NCBI GenBank assembly: GCA_023213395.1 | Contig: CM041465.1 | Location: forward strand, 24,435,741 to 24,499,740 | Source: Cycas panzhihuaensis | Lineage: Eukaryota; Cycadophyta | Reading direction: 5' to 3' | DNA length: 64,000 nt | Part shown: piece after piece, positions 48,890 to 61,441 of the stretch | How positions within the stretch are numbered: position 1 is the stretch's first letter | How the letters are laid out: every line of letters starts with the position of its first letter | Notes under the pieces: model-generated | What the model saw: only the letters and a program-made list of their open reading frames with translations | Database searches by the model: none | What the model was told of the DNA's origin: nothing | Position numbers and translations under genes: made by a program

Positions 48890-49446
48890 CCTTGATGTCA
48901 CTTCACCCACACTCTGAAATGAGCCTAAACTACCATCTTAAGTTGTGCCTATTTCTCCCTACCATGGGTGGAATGACAACTTAGGATGGCCTCTTCTGTT
49001 TCTTTCTAGTTCCTCCCGCGGAACCCATGTTTCCATATCTTTTTGGGACTTTTGTCTTCCTATTTGGCCATCCCCAAATTAGGACGATGCTCTAGAGTAT
49101 TGTTACTCCCCCTTTCGCTTGGTATTTCCTTCGCATATCCTGCTATGCTCCTCCATGGACATACGTATCACCCTATTTCTAACCCCACATGTGCCTATCA
49201 CCTCTATTCATGGTGGTCGTGGATGCTCCTATTAGATATATGGCCATGCATGGAAGGAAATATGTGCATTATATAACAAAGCATCTATAACACACATAAC
49301 AAAACATATATGTCACCTGCCACACATGATATACACATCATCTCATATCAAAATGGGGTACTAATTACCCCGTCTATATATATACATCAAAATCATATGC
49401 TATGTCATATATATGAGAAGTTGGTATCCTTGTAGGGGGGGTACAA
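48890..49446. other. spacer between integrase and antisense gene in B
   Basis: No gene is visible. It corresponds to 30259-30959 in C and retains similarity to it (for example the blocks around 48935-49110), more than would be expected for idle sequence of that age, though I have not measured this. Confidence 0.45.
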
Positions 49447-51939
49447 TCATATGACTATATATATATGACCCCCTGGAGGCTCGTGCTTTCCCCTATCAAA
49501 ATCAAATACATATGTCCTACTATACTGCTGCCCCGCTCCTGGGGTATCATCTCCTGATCTGTGTGATCCCTCTCTTGGGGACCACATCCCTCCGAGACTC
49601 CTCTTGGGTCTCCACGGGCTCCCTGCCTCGCTCCCCTCATCTCATGGTCTCCTCGAGGTTGTCACTACCGTATGGGTCTGAGTCCTACTCTGTGCTGACA
49701 TCAACGTCGCCATATCCTCGACCAGTTAATCATATCGCACCTGGATATGATCCCGCTCCGCCTCTATGAGGCACAACCTCTCCTCCATCCCTTGGAGTCT
49801 CTCCTCTAGCATCACCACCTGGATATGGCTCTCCATATCCCCTTTAGCTCTGCCTTGGTCCTCTAGTGCCTGTACGCGACTCTGTATTGTGTCTCGCGCA
49901 CCTCGAGCCTCGTCTAGGTCCCTCTACATCTGTCCCCTGAATGCTATGTGCTCTTGGGACTCTGCTGCCCATATATCTCTTGCCCTCACCAACGGGGTGA
50001 ATGCTGCCATGTGGGCACCTCCTGATCTAGGTGCATCCTCGATCTGGATGGGTGATTGCCCCTCTGCGTATACCTAAGGGAACATCTCCCTCACCATGGC
50101 CTCTACTAACCACTAGATCTTTGTGGTACCTGTAAATCCAACATACCATATGTCAGTATATATCCAACTACATACCAAAATAAAACCAAATCAAACTATC
50201 TATCTAGCTATTAAATGTTGAGGAGGTTAGGTCTCACCTGCCGCAGCCGCCGGCTCCTCTGCCCATATGATAGCCTCTGCTCATGGCTCCCTACCAGTTG
50301 CTAGTACCTCCTCCTCAGGTACCATCTCTACCTGGGCCTCTCTCCTCACTGGGATTGGCTCAGCTATCGTCTCTCCGGATCTCCTCACAACCCGTAGCCT
50401 GCAGGCCCTCGTTATTAGGTCCTTGCTTTCCTCTACAACCCCTGATGGGCCTGCCTCTGTGTCGATAATCCCTGATGGCCCTACTACTCTTCTTGCTGTC
50501 CCCAATCAGCTTGCCTCTCCCATAGGTCATGACGGGCTGGCCCCATCTCCTTCATCTCCATCATCATCATCCCCTGGGAGCATCCCTGCTCTACCTGCCT
50601 CGTTGTCACTGTCCCACCTCACTACCCTATACGGATCTGCCACGTAATCTGTCATAGTGAGGAGGTCCAGTGATGTAGCTTCCATTGAACGTCGGATATG
50701 GGCTTGGTCCTCTGTCCCCCTCAGCCTAGTTTTCCACCTATGGACCATCAAGGCCCACTCTACAATGGGGTGTGGTCCCCCCACTGGTGCCATTGCTCCA
50801 AAATAATCGAAGAACTAACACTATAGTAACATACTATGTGATAGTCCTCCCCTACCTATCGTCCTGATAGCATCCAGCTGTGCGACGAGGTTCGCCACTA
50901 TCAAGGTGGCCCAATCCATCCTCTTGCCAGCCTTAGAATGGCACACTGCATCCATCCATCCCCCAGGGATGTCCCTATATTTTTGTTTCTAAGAAATCTG
51001 GAATAGAATGCATAATGTGATGAGCTTCCTCACACGAGGAACTTTAGACATAACCATGGTATGGAGAGGAACCCCTCTCCTCTCCCATCTTTCCGCCCCT
51101 ATGAAAAACACTACTGCCTCCCTGTGTGCTGCCTTATTGCTAGGCAATGCTCCCAATGCAACTGGCCTCCCGATCCTTGGTACTCCCAAGATCTCACGGA
51201 TATCCTCGGATTATCATTGTCACATCTCCCACCTAGGGTAGGTGGAAAATATGCCTCCTCCGGTCCTAGTGTGATACTATATCAACTAACAGTCTACAGT
51301 ACGATATGTCTCGAGGTGTCTTGTGGCCTTCAGCAGCCACACCTCCGTAGGACCCCCTTGTCCTCCCTGGACATCATCTCGATGAAGCTGAGCATCGCCA
51401 TCCCTATGTTCTCGCAGTTATCCACCGTGATGACAGCCAGTCAACACCACAAAAACCAGTCAAAATCAAGCTCATGTCAGTTCTCTACCCTTCTGACTAT
51501 CTATTAGCTCTGTTTAATTAAGACTTGGGGCCTCTTGGCCCCCCATCTTCTTTTTCTACAAGTTTTCATTCATACCAAAGTACCGTAGAGTTTAGCTCAG
51601 GTCCCATGGCAATCGAGGCCCCGTGGTAAAAATCGCAGCACCGTGATCTTTGCCATGGTGTGAACGACACCCCCCCAAAAGGGGGGGGGGGGGGTTTCTA
51701 CCCAAAAAAATAAAAAATTCTTATGGGTGGACCCTTGTGAGGCCCACCGGAACCAGGGCTACTTAATGCCCAGGCCCCCGCCCCTCCTTCTGGGTCTAAT
51801 TTGGACCCCAAAAGGTTACTATTCACCCATATGGGGCCCAAAAACTACATAAAAACCAACAAAAAGCACTGAAATTAAACTTTGAAATAGGATGGGTTCT
51901 ATAGGATCCACTCACTGGATCTGGTCTGGCTATCGCCAT
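49447..51939 (-). pseudogene. antisense spliced gene of element B, PMD-like protein
   Basis: Same structure as in C: exon 1 51939-51916 (MAIARPDP, again 24 nt), exon 2 from about 51432 to 50238, exon 3 50129-49447. Exon 3 is in one frame with four stops; exon 2 is in one frame from about 51200 down to 50238, with a one-base insertion near 51215. Conserved pieces include ILGVPRIGRPV, VRKLITLCILF, KRMDWATL, VEWALMVHRWKTRLRGTED, the acidic GDDDDGDEGDG and AGPSG repeats. Exon 3 encodes a probable coiled coil (EARGARDTIQSRVQALE and ERLQGMEERL). The exon 2 acceptor is mutated (no clean CAG). Function unknown. Confidence 0.65.
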
Positions 51940-52099
51940 CTCGCTCTGATGGTCTCGATGACTATCTCCGTGTTCCAATCCAAGAGTCTGATCTTCCTCA
52001 GCATGCCTCCGTAGTTAGGTGGCACTCCGCTGTGTAAGGAAATGGCTCTAGATTCCCTCGAGAGCCGGTGAAAATGAATCTGTTTTCTGTCGAATTTTC

Positions 52100-52106
52100 T
52101 TATATA
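52100..52106 (-). promoter_or_regulatory. TATA box of the antisense gene in B
   Basis: TATATAA on the minus strand, 161 bp from the antisense ATG; same element and spacing as in C (33570-33576). Confidence 0.6.
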
Positions 52107-52634
52107 GGTGGGGGCTCCGATGGCCAGTGTCTCTATTTTTGCTCTCGTGACAGCCGTCTGGACCATCTCGTTTCCTGGATCACTTTTGTCTTCTAGCCCT
52201 GTCTCCCGTTGCGCTCCTACAGCTTCCTTTTTGCTCTTTCTTATGAGTGCATATATGGCACCTCGCCATTGCACTTTTTCGCAGGGCCCTTCCATCTCAT
52301 TTTGTATGCCACTCTGGTGCATGCCTAAGTTTATACTCGTTTGGCTCGTTTCACCATCCTGGACCCATTTTCGCAGCTCTTTTCTACCCTTAGGGTTTCT
52401 AAAGGGAATACTCCCCCATCCAAGGGTATGTTTTGCTTCCCAAAGTAACCTTTAGTACCCCAGGGTGCATTTTTCTACCCGCTCTCATGTAGTGGTTAGA
52501 CTGATTGCTTTCGTCCTTGGGTAGCCTTATTGTTAGGTCCTCCTACCCTTCACGACTATTTATTGCTTGCCTTTCAAGCATGTTTTCTCTCTCACTCCAT
52601 TATTATTCATTATTACTAGGACTTTGTGTCACCC

Positions 52635-53140
52635 ATGTCCCTCTACATTTTTACCGACGGCAGAAGCTGCGGTAACCCTGGACCTTCTATTGCAGCTTGG
52701 ATTCTTCGCAGCCCCTCTGGACATGACTTCCTACACTCTGGGGTCTTCCTCCCAGAGGCTACCAATAATGAAGCTGAGTATACAACTATTATTGAAGCTC
52801 TCACTGATGCCCTCGGTTTCCATCATGGACCTATCATCTTGCTTTGCGACTATCAGGTTATGGTGTCCCATCTCACCTAGGTTTACCAGGTGCAATGCCC
52901 TCACCTGAGAACCCTTGCTTCGACCGCTAGATCTCTCCTGGCTTGCTTCCCATCTATTGACATTCGACACATTCCTCGAGCCCTCAATGCTGAGGTAGAT
53001 AGTCTTGTTTGCCTCATCCTTGAGCATCGCCTTCCTCTTCTTGCTGACCGTCCCTGAGGCTTGTCCGGTCACTCTATCACCCAAGCCCCAGGTCGTCATG
53101 CGCTTCACCTTGTGATCCATTCGTACCTCTGAAACCTAGC
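52635..53140 (+). pseudogene. archaeal-type RNase H of element B
   Basis: From ATG 52635: IFTDGRSCGNPGPS, PEATNNEAEYT, LLCDYQVMV and later HIPRALNAEVDSL. It aligns without gaps with that of C over the first 80 codons. The third motif has Tyr where C has Ser, and a TAG follows at about 52878. Like C, it lies downstream of integrase, beyond the antisense gene. It would add an extra RNA/DNA hybrid-cleaving activity to the element. Confidence 0.85.
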
Positions 53141-53464
53141 TGCTGATGAGGTTAAACTATGGTGACTACCAGTTCTGTTCACTCATCTCTCCTACTTAGT
53201 TATGCATATCTCTTTGCATCTTTTGTGGTGGGGGCAGCCCCCTCACCCTTTATGTTTTCTAGTCGATTCTCGGGTGGCACATAGGCAGCCCCTATATTGT
53301 CTCCACCTCTACCTTTGTATCCACATGTTCCGCCATGACACTCATCGGCACCCTTGACTGCTGTTATGATCTTGATTTATATATCTACATACATATGTGC
53401 TACTAATAGTTGTGTTGCCAGCATTTGCCATCGCACCATGCTTTTGAGCGGCGAGGCTTTATTG

Positions 53465-53476
53465 CCAAGGGGGCAG
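53465..53476 (+). other. polypurine tract of element B
   Basis: CCAAGGGGGCAG directly before the 3' LTR. Confidence 0.8.
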
Positions 53477-56200
53477 TGTTTCCTAGCTTCTGGGAATGGA
53501 TACAGAGTGGTTGACTCAAGTAAGTGTAGGCATGTTTCTCATCTTATTGTTGTTTTCTTTTGTGAGGAATACTTTCTTGCATGTTTCATCTTTGTAGATG
53601 GTTTTGTGTCATTTACACTCATTTAGCCTATGATAACAATAGCGGGGGGACATTCCCAGCGAGTGTGACATCCCGGTGGCAGTGTCACTTCTCACATTTT
53701 GCCCTACTCACCTTAAGACCCACTTGGTTCATGTCATGCTCACCCGTGTGATGACCCATCGTCATCTAGTTGACTTATCGCACCTTTGAGTCCCATTATT
53801 GCTCCCCGTGGCTCATTTGTCTGCTTGTCTTCCTCTAAGCAGGAGGGCCCGCCCCCTGTCGGCCTCCTAGATCACTGGTCCACAGCCCAGGCTAGTTGTT
53901 TGGGCCAGTTTTGGCCTCTGGTCTTACACCGTGGAAGATTTCGCGATACTGCGAAGTTTACCACGGTAACGCGAACCTTACCACGGTGCGACTGTCACGA
54001 CTTATTTTTTAAAAAAATCAGCATGGTAATTCTCGCATTTATTGCAGAATTACCATGTGTTTCATGACTCAACCCACTACCAACTAAGCCCTAATCGCTC
54101 GATTAGGGTTGGTGCTGGGTATTTAAGTCTTACCCAACTCATTTTTAGGGATCGTTTTTGGCTCATTTTAGAAGGATCACAAGGAAAATGCCCTGTTGTC
54201 TATTATCTCCTACTGCTCCACTGTTGTTCTAGGACCTGCAACCACTCTCCAGCACCCAACTCTCCTTTGGCTTAATTGTGACATCTTCACAGCCCCTTGC
54301 ATGCCTTGGAGAGGGCCTCCTTGAAGAGTTTCTGGGACCTCTTTGCCTAGGCAGCCATCAAGCAGTCTCAAGTGCAAGACTTTCCTTCAGCCATCTTAGT
54401 AGGGACCCCATACCTACTGCTCTACAGCTTTTCTTCAGATTTCTCAGCCTCTTCTCAGCAAGTTTTGATAGAGGAAAATGCCTCCCATCTTCTCCAAAGG
54501 TATTTATTAGTCTAAGGCCTTTCCTTGCCTAGTTTATGCTCAGTTTTTGCATGGTTTATTCTAGCTTGTCTTGTTTTGCTTTTGGAGGTTACTTCTTGCC
54601 TTTGTCTTGGATTGTTTCCCTTGCTATTTAGGCTTCTCTTCCTATGTTTCACACCCAGGATAGTGGCCAAAGAGGGTTGTATAAGGTTTGGGATAGAGCT
54701 GGGTGGATTTCGCACCACCCTCACGCTCCCTAAGAGGCTCCTGTCCTCCAAACCTTCCTCTTTGTCCCTGCGCTACTCTTAGAGTGGGGTTAAGGGTAGA
54801 AGCCTATTTTCAGCTACTAAAATTAGCATTTTCACCTATTGCAACACTAGTTTGCAGGCCTATATCTTCTATCCGGGGAACGCATAAGCCCTGACTACTT
54901 GTCTCTAGCTTAACCTTGTTCTTAGCAACTCGGTTTGCTTCCCATAGCACTCCAGTTTGTTGGGGATCTCTTTGAGCTTCCTTATACTTTTGTTGTCTCC
55001 ATTTATAGCCCCTTTGCACAACCCTATCCTCACTGCCTTGTGGCCTCTTGAGGGAAGGTAGGGTTGCTCTTTGTGGGAGGTGGGCCACTCTGAGGCTTGC
55101 CAACTTATCTATTATTCATTTGGATAGTTTTCATCATAGTTTATTGTTGCAATCTTGTGCCTCATGAATGCTAACATATATATATAGAGGCTTGTTTTTG
55201 GTACATATATACATGTGTTGTTAGGATTCAACTTTGTATTACTAGCACCCTTTCTACGGAAAGGGATACTCTCACTTACTTGTAAGTACATGGAGGATGC
55301 AAAAGGACTCATCCCTTTTCCTCTTTCTTGGGTAAGTGCATGCGCTTATTTTTATTGTAGTACTTCATTTGCTGTTATCGCTATTTTTTTTCCTTTCTTG
55401 GCACTCTTGTGTTGCTTCTGGGAAGGTAAGGAAGCCCCACACTTCGCTCTACTGCAACCCCTCTCTCTCACCGTGCTTCGTGGAGTGATCTTGGACACCT
55501 TGTGGGAACGTCGCCGCTTCAATCACGTCTCCATTCTGGGTATGTGCCTTCGCTTCATTTTTATTCTCTTTCTTTTAGGAGTTCTTGCATGGTAGTAATT
55601 AGATCACTTAAAAGGAAAAGGTAAATTATTTCTTCTTTTGGTTTACATTCAGTTTAGCACCTTTGTACATTGTATCTATTGTAGGAAAAGGTTTTAGAAA
55701 GACCTTCCTCCCAACCTTTTCCCTTTAGTTTGTAAGCTTTGCCCTTACTGTCTTAGCTTGCATTGGTTTTGCCCCGTTTGCTTATGTACCTTTAGTACTC
55801 ACACCCTTCTTGATTACTCATCACATTTCCCCTTGGTTTCCTCCACTCGCCTGAGCAACCAAGGGAGCCTCAACTGTAGGTTATTCACCTACTTGTTTCC
55901 CTCTGCTACGGGGAACCCTTGAGGGTTTCTCTCCTCCCCCTTCTGGCCATCCAAGGGTGGGAGGACCCTTCTTCAAGATCCATCTCGGCTACTCTTCCAC
56001 CTCCTCTTTTCCTAGTAGAAGTGGGAACCCCCTTTTGGTAGATAGATACCATCCATAGATCCCGAACTCGTGCTCCGGTGCATAGGGTGCCCTGCGCGGT
56101 ATTTGCCTTACTTGTAGGTTCTTATCCTCACCTGATAGTGCCATTGATCACCATCATCATTCCTACTCAGTTAGGTAGCTATCCCACAGATGCGCATCCA
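53477..56200 (+). repeat. 3' LTR of element B
   Basis: 2724 bp, starting TGTTTCCTAGC and ending GCGCATCCA; collinear with 39357-42051. Palindrome cluster at about 53945-53990 and TATTTAAG at 54120-54127. Confidence 0.93.
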
Positions 56201-56205
56201 CAAGT
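56201..56205. repeat. target-site duplication of B (right)
   Basis: CAAGT against TAAGT on the left (39352-39356). Confidence 0.75.
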
Positions 56206-56771
56206 TCATATAAAGAAGCCTATTATTTCTAGGCTTTGTGATTTTACATAAGGGATTGTGAATGGATTAGGAGAAGATTAAGGCAATTATTAAGTGGCCA
56301 AGACATAGGACTATGATAGAGGTAAGAAGTTTTCATGGTTTAGTTCAATTCTATAAAAAGATTATTAGAAACTTTAGTGGAATTATTACACCCTTAATAA
56401 ATTGCATGAAGGGTAAGGAGCTAACATGGACTAGGAAAGTAGAGAATAACTTCCAACTATTAAAGAAAAAGATATCTAAGGTACTTATGCTCATATTTCT
56501 AGACTTAAGTGTTTAAGGTTAATTATAATGCTTTATATACTATAATTAGAGTATGGTTATCTAAAAAGAAAGACTTATAACATTTTATAATGAGAAGCTT
56601 AACGAGGTAAGAAGAAGGTATTGAACCTATCACTTGGAATTTTATACAATTATCTAAGCTTTGAGGTATTAGAGGTATTACCTCATACCTAAAGAATTTA
56701 TCATGTTCTCTAATCACCAAGTCATGAGGTATGTAAATACCCAAAGGAAATTAAATACTAGGCATGCTAAG
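56206..56771 (+). pseudogene. RT-RNase H connection of chromovirus-like element A
   Basis: It resumes RT at the point where B cut it (LLFLGFV near 56226), then EVRSFHGLVQFYKKIIRNFS (about 56320-56380) and FSNHQVMRYV near 56705-56735. The EVRSFHGL phrase is typical of plant chromoviruses of this group. Insertion of H cuts the RNase H at 56771, and reading resumes in phase at about 61437. Confidence 0.82.
56767..56771. repeat. target-site duplication of H (left)
   Basis: CTAAG directly before the 5' LTR; repeated at 61437-61441. Confidence 0.95.
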
Positions 56772-57071
56772 TGTTGGGTGTAATACCTAATTACATTAAG
56801 CTTATGTAAACTCTCTCTATTTCTTGTATTTTATATTAGAGGTATGGGCCACCTTGATATGTGTGCCACCTCTAAGTAGAGCAATGGGGTTCTCTCACTA
56901 GTGGTGAGCTTGTATTATAAGTGCATACTCTTCATTATTCATAATTGATTTTTGGCCAATTCTCTAATATGGTGTCCATTATATACATACTTCATCCTTT
57001 TGTACTTTATTAATTTATTCATTTACTCACCATTAGGGTTTTATGTGATTATTGCATTTCTAATTCTAGCA
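56772..57071 (+). repeat. 5' LTR of H
   Basis: 300 bp, starting TGTTGGGTGTAATACC and ending TTCTAGCA; aligns with 61138-61436 with few differences, mostly transitions. Confidence 0.95.
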
Positions 57072-57083
57072 TGGTATTAGAGC
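57072..57083 (+). other. primer binding site of H
   Basis: TGGTATTAGAGC, one change from the copia consensus TGGTATCAGAGC; it directly abuts the LTR. Confidence 0.9.
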
Positions 57084-57587
57084 CCAAGGTCAATCCTTAT
57101 GGACTCCATTATAAACCCTAGTACATGTTATCCTTGTTTTTGAGCTTTCAAGCCTTGTAAATTTTTTGATGTGCTTGCTTGGTGACTTTGTCAAGTTGAA
57201 GATCATTTCAAATTACATCTTATGCATATTTTGTTATGGGATTGTTATCAAGTTTTGAAGGGTTTTTTTTTTATGTTGATGAGAGGCTACTTTCAAGCCC
57301 ATTTTTGAAGTTTTTGAAGCTATGTGAATCATGTTGAAGTTGTTCGAGTGGATATCTTCCACATATGTGGTGCCATAATAATATTGTATGCAGGTGAAAG
57401 TCCACAAAAGCTCATGTTCAGATTCTAATTACTGAAAGACCATCTTTGTTGCATGTCAGTGGATACACATGCAACTAGGACTATTGACAGTAGTTGAGAG
57501 AGTCATTTTTGTCTAGGAGTGACACCAATTTCAATTTTTCTTTTGCAGATCTATAGGTGAATAAAGGTCTTATATTATTTCTACTCA

Positions 57588-58680
<1,093 letters not shown>

Positions 58681-61126
58681 CGGGCTATCAAAATTTTTGT
58701 ATTTAAGGCCTTCAAAATCTAGTCTATATTCTTATGTATGTTTAAAAAAAAATAAAAAAAAGGAGGTTATCAAGTTTCCTATTGTTGTGTGGTGTGTTTT
58801 CAGATCTATGTGGCTATTGGTATTACTATTCAAACTATTATTATTGGAGAATGTCTAGTGTTCCTACTTCTACCTTGAATACATAAGGATGAGATAAAGG
58901 AAGGACTACCATTTTACTATGATATTGGTTCATGTACCTCATTGTATCTTCAAGTGTAATAAAAGCCTACTTTCTTCATCTATCCAAGGCATGTTGTAAG
59001 TTCCTATAGGTAAAAAGACCATGGAAGCTACATTGTATCAGTGATCTAGAGTGTCTTCATCATATATGGCCAATGCCTTCTTGAATAATTTGTTTTCCTT
59101 GGCACTCCATTCTGCCAAGGCTCTACACCTTCGAGCACCACTCCTTCTGTAATAATCCAACATGTCCTATAGAAAGGATAGTAAGACCACAAGCCAGTTT
59201 AGAGGTTAGATGTGCATATCCATTAAATAATTAATATGACTGAGCTTTGGGGTTTCTGTATAAGTAAGCTATCAGTTTATTTTATCTTGTTGTGCAAGAG
59301 TTATGAAGAGGGAAAATTTGTGGTTACCTGGACTCCAAATGTGCCTTCTCAACTAGAGTTGTCGACTTATTTTTCACTGGGATCAAGCATTATGAAGTTG
59401 GTTCTTAGCAATGGATACAGAACTGAAGACACTTTCTAGAGAAATGAAAACCCTACTGTTGTTCATGGCCATGGTGCAGATTTTGGTATTAGGTACAGTA
59501 GTGAGCCTCCCTACTTCCAAGAGTTCTCCCATATCTCCAGTCAAAGCTCTAGCTCCTACAAAGCCACTAGCCTATGTATCTCCGTATGGATCTAATGCCT
59601 CTAAGCCCAATTCTAGTGCACATTTACCTCTTGGAGATGAAGTTCCAACTCCATCTCCAATGGATGAAGTTCTAATGCATGCGTTTGAATTCACCCAAAT
59701 AGAAGGAGAGTGCCCTCCTCTTATTTGTACAAGTGTCACAATTTACGAGTGAGTTGCTTATTCCATGTTAGATGCCTCCTCATAGACCTACAATCCATGT
59801 TGAAGAGAAATGGAAACTCTTTGCATGATGTCAAGAATTACAACCTCAAGGTGAATAGAGAAAGATCAACTATGGCAGTTTGATTCATCCCATCTAATCT
59901 CGGTCATAGTCTAATCTCGCTACCTTCAACCTGGTTATCCATGGCAGCTTTATGCATAAATCCTCATGGAAGTTCCCTATAAAGTTATGGCTTCGTGAAA
60001 TCATTTGTGGCAATAAACCCTAATTAGGATTAATATATTGATAAAATCTTTTGATAAAATTTTATTTGGGTATGTTTTTTTTATTGGTGGATGCGAATCT
60101 TTTGTGAGCAAGGTTTTAATTTTTCGAGTTGGAAAAGTAAATTTAAGTATATTGTATAGTGATTTCAAGTCCGACTAGCCCTTTTTACTGTTAGTGTCTA
60201 GTTATATGGAGCTCTCAAGAGACCTACCACTGGCTCATGGAGGGGTTAGTCCCGATTTTGATCATTTTATAGAGTACCTATCACATTTCTAATGATATCT
60301 TGAGCCTAGGAGCTTTGATTTTAGTCCCATTTATTGCATTGGGTCTATAATAGAGAGACTTTTAATTTGACAAGTTATTTGACATATTTTAGAGCTATTT
60401 TTATGGAAATTATTTTAGTTCAAAGTCATAAGTTCCTACTTATCTTCATTTTTTCTTAGCTTCTACTAGTGCATATTACATTTTTGAGGCTTCTTGATGT
60501 AACGTACCCCAAATGGGGGGGATGACATATACCATGGTCTTATTTTTGGCTCTTTAAGAACCGATTGTGAACATCTTGTACTTCATTTAAGAGAGAGATT
60601 CATATATGCTACACTTGAGTCACATGCCATTTTTTTAGTCATGTAAAATCTTATAATGCTAGTTATTTTCCCATGGTGGTAAGTTGTTAGCCTAATGAGG
60701 CATCTTTTTAGCCCATGTGGCATGTTTGAGGCCATAGTTCCATTGTATTTCTAGCCATTAGATGTTAAAGAAGTGTTAGTCCCATTGAGAAAGAGGTAGG
60801 ACACACTTTTAAAAGCTACTCTTGCCTACCATGTGCCATGCATCATGTGACTTATATTTAGTTTTCTACTTGCACTCCCATATGAGCAAGGGGTGGGATA
60901 TTATTTAGCTATTCTTGCCAGCTCCTGATTGATTCACACATATAAACGGAGTTCCTACCCAACTGGAAGTTGTAGCAGCTGATGACCCATATATTCTAGT
61001 AGATGGACTCTACTTCATATGGACTTTAGAAGTTTTTTTATTCTATGTAGTAGCATTTGTGATCCAGTAGACTTTTTAAGACTCAAGCTTATCATTGATG
61101 TGATGACATTTAAGTAATTGACTATT
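58681..61126. other. interior of H, no recognised protein
   Basis: An open stretch 59411-59752 (113 codons) begins MDTELKTL and has a hydrophobic segment (LLLFMAMVQILVLGTVVSL) followed by Ser/Pro-rich sequence. I do not recognise it. It could be captured host sequence or chance. The rest carries no sustained reading frame. Confidence 0.5.
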
Positions 61127-61137
61127 ATAAAGGGGAA
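61127..61137 (+). other. polypurine tract of H
   Basis: ATAAAGGGGAA immediately before the 3' LTR. Confidence 0.9.
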
Positions 61138-61436
61138 TGTTGGGTGTAATACCCAATTATATTAACCTTATGTAAACTCTCTCTATTTCTTCTATTTTAT
61201 ATTAGAGTTATGGGCCATCTTGATATGTGTGCCACCTCTAAGTAGACCAATGGGGTTCTCTCACTAGTAGTAAGCTTGTATTATAAGTATGTACTCTTCA
61301 TTGTTCATAATTGAGTTTTGGCCAATTCTCCAACATGGTGTCCATTATGTACATACTTCATCCTTTTGTACTTTATTGCTTTATTCATTTACTCACCATT
61401 AGGGTCTTATGTGATTATTCATTTATAATTCTAACA
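61138..61436 (+). repeat. 3' LTR of H
   Basis: 299 bp, matching 56772-57071, ending TTCTAACA. Confidence 0.95.
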
Positions 61437-61441
61437 CTAAG
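61437..61441. repeat. target-site duplication of H (right)
   Basis: CTAAG, identical to 56767-56771. Confidence 0.95.

Larger units (their letters stand above)
39357..56200 (+). mobile_element. Tat-type Ty3/gypsy element B, complete
   Basis: 16,844 bp with LTRs 39357-42051 and 53477-56200, flanked by TAAGT/CAAGT. It has the same modules in the same order as C: gag-pol, antisense spliced gene, archaeal-type RNase H. It is inserted in the RT of element A, which resumes at about 56201. LTR differences look fewer than in C (about one in eleven over the first 200 bases by eye), so B may be younger. The start of the 5' LTR has TA for TG. Confidence 0.93.

Noticed and set aside
49266-49420. Possible host gene near the ACATAT-rich spacer of B
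   Set aside because: No sustained reading frame; the block matches the spacer of C and is part of the element.
57072-57083. Possible tRNA gene fragments at TGGTATTAGAGC and TGGCGACC sites
   Set aside because: They sit exactly at inner LTR edges and are primer binding sites; no cloverleaf surrounds them.
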